64,000 nt of DNA from Phycisphaera sp. Lineage in GTDB: Bacteria > Planctomycetota > Phycisphaerae > Phycisphaerales > Phycisphaeraceae. The position numbers and the translations under genes were made by a program. Positions 60,715 through 64,000 of this stretch are shown here, piece by piece (within the stretch, counting starts at the first letter, position 1; every line of letters starts with the position of its first letter). The stretch is from assembly GCA_028285385.1 (NCBI GenBank), contig JANQPR010000133.1, positions 1 to 64,000 on the forward strand. Direction: 5' to 3'. The notes beneath the pieces are model-generated. The model saw only the letters and a program-made list of their open reading frames with translations. It was not told where the DNA came from and made no database searches.

Positions 60715-61572
60715 CTACGCGGCGGCGTCGACGCCTAGCTGTCGGGCAGCCCCGGTCACGGTCTGGTCGATCAGCGTCGCGATCGTCATCGGACCCACTC
60801 CGCCAGGAACGGGAGTGATCAGCGACGCAACTTCGGCCGCCGCGTCAAAGTCGACATCGCCGACATTGCCCTCGTTATAGCCGGCGTCCATGACCACCGC
60901 TCCCGGCTTGATCCAGTCGCCCTGAACGAAACGGGGCTTGCCGACGGCGGCGACAACGATGTCGGCCTGTTGGACCACCCCCCCAAGGTGCTGCGTCCGG
61001 CTGTGACATATGGTCACGGTTGCGTTGCGGTCCAGCAGCAGACCGGCCATCGGCTTGCCAAGTATCGCGGACCGGCCGATGACCACGGCGTGCCTGCCCT
61101 CGATCTCGACGCTGTAAGCGTCGAGCAGCCGCACGATCCCGCCCGGGGTGCACGACGCGAAACCCGCTTCGCCGAACCACATGTGGGCGAAGCTGCCGAA
61201 GGTAACGCCGTCGACGTCCTTGGCGACCGGGATGGCCTCAAACGCGGCGCGTTCATCGACGTGCGGCGGGCTGGGGTGCTGAAGCAGGATGCCGTGGACC
61301 AAATCATCTTTGCCAAGGCGAACGATCTCGGCGACAAGCTGTTCGGTGGTCGTCGCCTCGGGCAGCTCGACTTTCATCGACTTCATGCCGACGCCTTCGC
61401 AGCGCTTGCGCTTCATCTGCGTGTAGGTCACCGAAGCCGGGTCGGCCCCGACAAGCACCGTCGCCAGGCAGGGGGTGACACCGGTCCTGTCGACGATGCG
61501 TCCGACACGGCGGCGGGCGTGTTCGAGTGTCTCGGCGGCCACGCGTTTGCCGTCCATGAGTTCAGCGGCCAT
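60715..61572 (-). CDS. folD: Methylenetetrahydrofolate dehydrogenase/cyclohydrolase
   Basis: A 285-residue FolD: SVTYTQMKRKRCEGVGMKS contains the catalytic Tyr and Lys-x-K region, GILLQHPSPPHVDE matches the family's VQLPLP loop with changes, DVDGVTFGSFAHMWFG, CTPGGIVRLLDAY, HAVVIGRSAILGKPMAGLLL (NADP site) and PVPGGVGPMTIATL follow in order. It interconverts methylene-, methenyl- and formyl-tetrahydrofolate in the cytoplasm. Divergent from cinA. It heads a three-gene operon. Confidence 0.95.
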   Translation of the reverse strand: MAAELMDGKRVAAETLEHARRRVGRIVDRTGVTPCLATVLVGADPASVTYTQMKRKRCEGVGMKSMKVELPEATTTEQLVAEIVRLGKDDLVHGILLQHPSPPHVDERAAFEAIPVAKDVDGVTFGSFAHMWFGEAGFASCTPGGIVRLLDAYSVEIEGRHAVVIGRSAILGKPMAGLLLDRNATVTICHSRTQHLGGVVQQADIVVAAVGKPRFVQGDWIKPGAVVMDAGYNEGNVGDVDFDAAAEVASLITPVPGGVGPMTIATLIDQTVTGAARQLGVDAAA

Positions 61573-61673
61573 GCCGGGAAGATACCAGACGGCCGACGCC
61601 GATCGCGATCGGCCACCGTGGCGAACGGAGACCCGCCGTGGAGGACCTCACCGGCGGTGGCTACGATCCGGCC

Positions 61674-62960
61674 ATGCAAGCCGTGCTCCTCTCCATCGGG
61701 GACGAACTCGTCCTCGGGCAGACCGTCGACACCAACACTGCCTGGATCGCCGAGCAACTCGCCCGGCGGGGCCTGACCTGCGCCCGGCACGAGACGATCG
61801 CCGACGACCTTTCTCTGATCGCCGACGCGTTCCGCCGCGCCGCGCGGGACGCCGACCTTGTGATCGTGACCGGTGGCCTCGGCCCCACCGCCGACGACCT
61901 GACCCGTGACGCGCTCGCCGACGCCATGGGGGTCGAGTTGAACCTGCACGCACCGTCGCTGGACCGGATCGAAGCGTTCTTCGCCAGACGAGGCAAGACG
62001 ATGGCCGAACGCAACCGTGTGCAGGCGATGTGCCCGGACGGAGCGACCATGCTGGACAACGACGCCGGCACCGCGCCGGGCATCCGGTCGACGCTAAAGG
62101 GGGCGACCGTGTTCGTGGCGCCCGGGGTGCCGCGTGAAATGAGGTCGATGTTCGAGGCCTACATCGCGCCGTTTCTCGCGGAGCACGCCGGACAGGCCGA
62201 CACGCTGCTGACGACGAAAGTCAACACCTTCGGCCTCGGCGAGTCCGACGTCGCCGAGCAGTTGGGCGACCTGATGCAACGTGACCGCAACCCAACGGTC
62301 GGCACGACCGTGAGCCAGGGCCTGTGCTCCATCCGCGTGCGTAGCCGGTTCGGGGACGCTGGCCGCGCGCTCCGCGAACTGGAAGACACGGTCGAACAGG
62401 TCATGGCCCGCGTCGGCCCCGTGGCGTTCAGCCGGGACGAGACGACGTTGCAGGAGTCAACGGTCTCGGCGCTGCGTGAGGCGGGTCTCACGGTCGCGAC
62501 GGCGGAGTCCTGCACGGGTGGACTCGTCGGACAGATGCTGACCGACGTGCCCGGTTCCAGCGTGGTGTTTACCGGCGGCTGGGTCACCTACAGCAACGAC
62601 ATGAAGTCAGGCCAACTCGGCGTCGACCCGACGCTCATCGAGCAGTACGGAGCCGTGAGCCCGGAGGTTGCCGCGGCGATGGCGAGCGGCTGCAGATCAC
62701 GAAGCGGCGCCGACCTCGCCGTATCGCTCACCGGGATCGCCGGCCCCGAAGGCGGCACCGACGACAAACCCGTCGGTACCGTCTGGATCGGCCTGGCCTC
62801 GGTGAACGGCACACAGACCTTCCTCGCCCGGCTCGCCGGCCCGCGTTCGGTCGTCCGAGACCGCGCCGCCAAGTGCGCCCTGCAACTCCTGCGACTCACC
62901 GCGATGGGCGAAGACCCCGCCGCCATCAGCTGGCTGACGGCCGAGACCGCCGCTCGGTAA
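61674..62960 (+). CDS. cinA: CinA family protein (nicotinamide-nucleotide amidohydrolase / ADP-ribose pyrophosphatase)
   Basis: A 428-residue two-domain protein. The N-terminal COG1058 domain starts MQAVLLSIGDELVLGQTVDTN and shows VIVTGGLGPTADDLTRDALA and VFVAPGVPREMR; the C-terminal PncC-type amidase domain has TVATAESCTGGLVGQMLTDVPGSS and VSLTGIAGPEGGTDDKPVGTV. It recycles pyridine nucleotides by deamidating NMN. The ATG at 61674 gives the exact family start; a GTG 36 bases before is unlikely. Confidence 0.94.
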   Translation: MQAVLLSIGDELVLGQTVDTNTAWIAEQLARRGLTCARHETIADDLSLIADAFRRAARDADLVIVTGGLGPTADDLTRDALADAMGVELNLHAPSLDRIEAFFARRGKTMAERNRVQAMCPDGATMLDNDAGTAPGIRSTLKGATVFVAPGVPREMRSMFEAYIAPFLAEHAGQADTLLTTKVNTFGLGESDVAEQLGDLMQRDRNPTVGTTVSQGLCSIRVRSRFGDAGRALRELEDTVEQVMARVGPVAFSRDETTLQESTVSALREAGLTVATAESCTGGLVGQMLTDVPGSSVVFTGGWVTYSNDMKSGQLGVDPTLIEQYGAVSPEVAAAMASGCRSRSGADLAVSLTGIAGPEGGTDDKPVGTVWIGLASVNGTQTFLARLAGPRSVVRDRAAKCALQLLRLTAMGEDPAAISWLTAETAAR

Positions 62961-63004
62961 CGCGCGTTACGTCAGACCGATCAACGCTGCGGTACATTCT
63001 CGCG

Positions 63005-64000
63005 ATGCCACCCCTCGCTCACGCGGAATCGTCGCAGGTCCTCTTGCCATGCATTCTGTTCGGCCTGCTAGCTGCAGCAACGCCGACAGGTTTCGGCCAG
63101 CAACCCGTCACCGATACGACGGACAATGCCGGCGCCGACAACACCGTCCCTCTGGCGCCGACGCTCGACATGGGCGGTGCCGTATCCACCAACGCGGAGT
63201 TGCCCAGAGTCCGGCTAACCCCGCCGGTCGTGGCGGTAGACGGCCTCGACCCGTTCCGGCTTGACCTGTCCGGGGCGTGGAACTTCGCGCACCGCAAGCC
63301 GGTGAAGTTCACCGGCAAGGTCAAGGAGGTTCCGGAATGGGGTGTCATCAAACTCCCCGGGCACTTCGCGCTGCAAGGCTACAACCGACTCGAGAACGAA
63401 CTCGGCCGAGCGGTGATCTACAGCAAGACCGTTGACATCCCCGCGGGGTGGGCGAACCACAGCGTCGCGCTGCGTTTCGAGTCGGTCGACGGGCTGGTGC
63501 GCCTTTGGGTTAACGAGACGCCCGTAGGCAGCAGCGACTCGGCGTTTCTCCCGGTGGAGTACGACGTCACACCGTTCGTTAAGCCCGGCGAACCCAATAC
63601 GGTCACGCTCAGCGTTGAGGTCTCCGAGTTGACGAGTTGGTACCTGCGCCCGCTGGGCGGCATGGGCCGGCCGGCGTCGCTCACCGCCCTGCCTCTCGTG
63701 CATATCGCGCGGCTCCACGTCGACACCGACCTTAACGACGACGGCAGCGCGAGCCTCAACGCGCACGTTTCGGTGCGAAACGATGCCGTACAAGCGATGC
63801 ACGACGTCGCCGTGGCCTTCGAACTCCGCGACCGGACCGGGAAACGCGTCGCCTTGCCCCGCAACGGCCGGGCGGACGTGCCTACGGTGTCTCCCGGCGC
63901 AACTTGGTCGGCAACGATTCCGTTCGACGTGGCCGAAGTCGAGACGTGGGACCCCGAACACCCCCGGCTCTACACCCTCACGGCAACGCTCGAAACGGAA
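63005..64000 (+). CDS. GH2-like glycosidase, N-terminal part (runs off the window)
   Basis: 332 residues are visible from ATG 63005 with no stop before the window ends. A signal peptide (VLLLPCILFGLLAAATPTGFGQQ) is followed by FRLDLSGAWNFAHRK, a sugar-binding jelly-roll (GHFALQGYNRLENELGRAVIYSKTV, VALRFESVDGLVRLWVNETPVG), and an Ig-like domain ending WDPEHPRLYTLTATL. This is the usual N-terminal order of family-2 beta-galactosidases, -glucuronidases and relatives; the catalytic barrel would follow beyond 64000. It lies outside the tRNA-bounded island but serves the same theme. Confidence 0.8.
   Translation, partial: MPPLAHAESSQVLLPCILFGLLAAATPTGFGQQPVTDTTDNAGADNTVPLAPTLDMGGAVSTNAELPRVRLTPPVVAVDGLDPFRLDLSGAWNFAHRKPVKFTGKVKEVPEWGVIKLPGHFALQGYNRLENELGRAVIYSKTVDIPAGWANHSVALRFESVDGLVRLWVNETPVGSSDSAFLPVEYDVTPFVKPGEPNTVTLSVEVSELTSWYLRPLGGMGRPASLTALPLVHIARLHVDTDLNDDGSASLNAHVSVRNDAVQAMHDVAVAFELRDRTGKRVALPRNGRADVPTVSPGATWSATIPFDVAEVETWDPEHPRLYTLTATLETE

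Noticed and set aside
1-64000. CRISPR arrays, rRNA genes, insertion sequences, restriction or toxin-antitoxin genes
   Set aside because: Looked for on both strands; no regularly spaced repeats, rRNA blocks, transposase motifs or such gene pairs were found.

Overview
The window looks like the chromosome of a GC-rich, probably marine planctomycete of the Phycisphaerae type. Evidence: many Cys-type sulfatases, PEP-CTERM surface proteins, prepilin-like proteins with an H-x9-DG box, and one-component regulators joining a LacI-like sensor to an AraC helix-turn-helix. All assignments come from reading the sequence and recalling families; no database search was run.

Layout. Positions 1-3173 and 51096-64000 read as ordinary chromosome. 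The left part holds the end of a carbohydrate-active protein, a small metallopeptidase, rlmN and tRNA-Arg(CCG). The right part holds a DsbD-like reductase, a redoxin, a short primary-type sigma factor, a SulP anion transporter, a GT9 glycosyltransferase, ispH, a folD operon, cinA and the start of a GH2-like glycosidase. Between them, about 47.8 kb (3178-50941) is filled almost entirely with polysaccharide-use genes. It is bounded by the intact tRNA-Arg and by a same-orientation copy of the tRNA's 3' half (45 of 51 bases identical). This is the classical footprint of an element integrated at a tRNA gene. No recombinase is visible, the right copy has decayed, and a permease gene is broken at the left edge, so the island looks old and fixed.

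Inside the island are several modules. Module 1 (3257-11245, minus): GH4 enzyme, beta-propeller glycosidase, two sulfatases, a SpoVS-like small protein, a sugar-binding protein and a broken permease. Module 2 (11335-20563): prepilin-like protein, dockerin-like PEP-CTERM protein and XylR-like regulator, divergent from a toroid-type protein, an iduronate-2-sulfatase-like enzyme and a second dockerin-like PEP-CTERM protein. Module 3 (20665-25705): two D-threonine-aldolase-fold PLP enzymes, a dicarboxylate/amino-acid symporter and a second beta-propeller glycosidase. Module 4 (26044-33863, plus): sulfatase, RidA, DUF1961 protein, sulfatase, large GH39/GH5-like enzyme. Module 5 (34154-38853): M14 peptidase, lamin-tail PEP-CTERM protein, second regulator, prepilin-like protein. 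Module 6 (39690-46554): two CE15-like esterases, a GH51-like arabinofuranosidase, a sulfatase, a prepilin-like protein. Module 7 (47448-50941): membrane beta-propeller protein, prepilin-like and PEP-CTERM proteins, and short broken ORFs by the right tRNA fragment.

Working together (inference): six sulfatases, two uronoyl esterases and GH4/39/51/43-type enzymes fit stepwise breakdown of a sulfated, uronic-acid- and pentose-containing algal polysaccharide. Two regulators would sense the released sugars. The surface proteins and prepilin-like proteins that recur in the modules may capture or handle substrate; no SusC/SusD pair is present. Freed sulfate could be handled by the SulP transporter outside the island.
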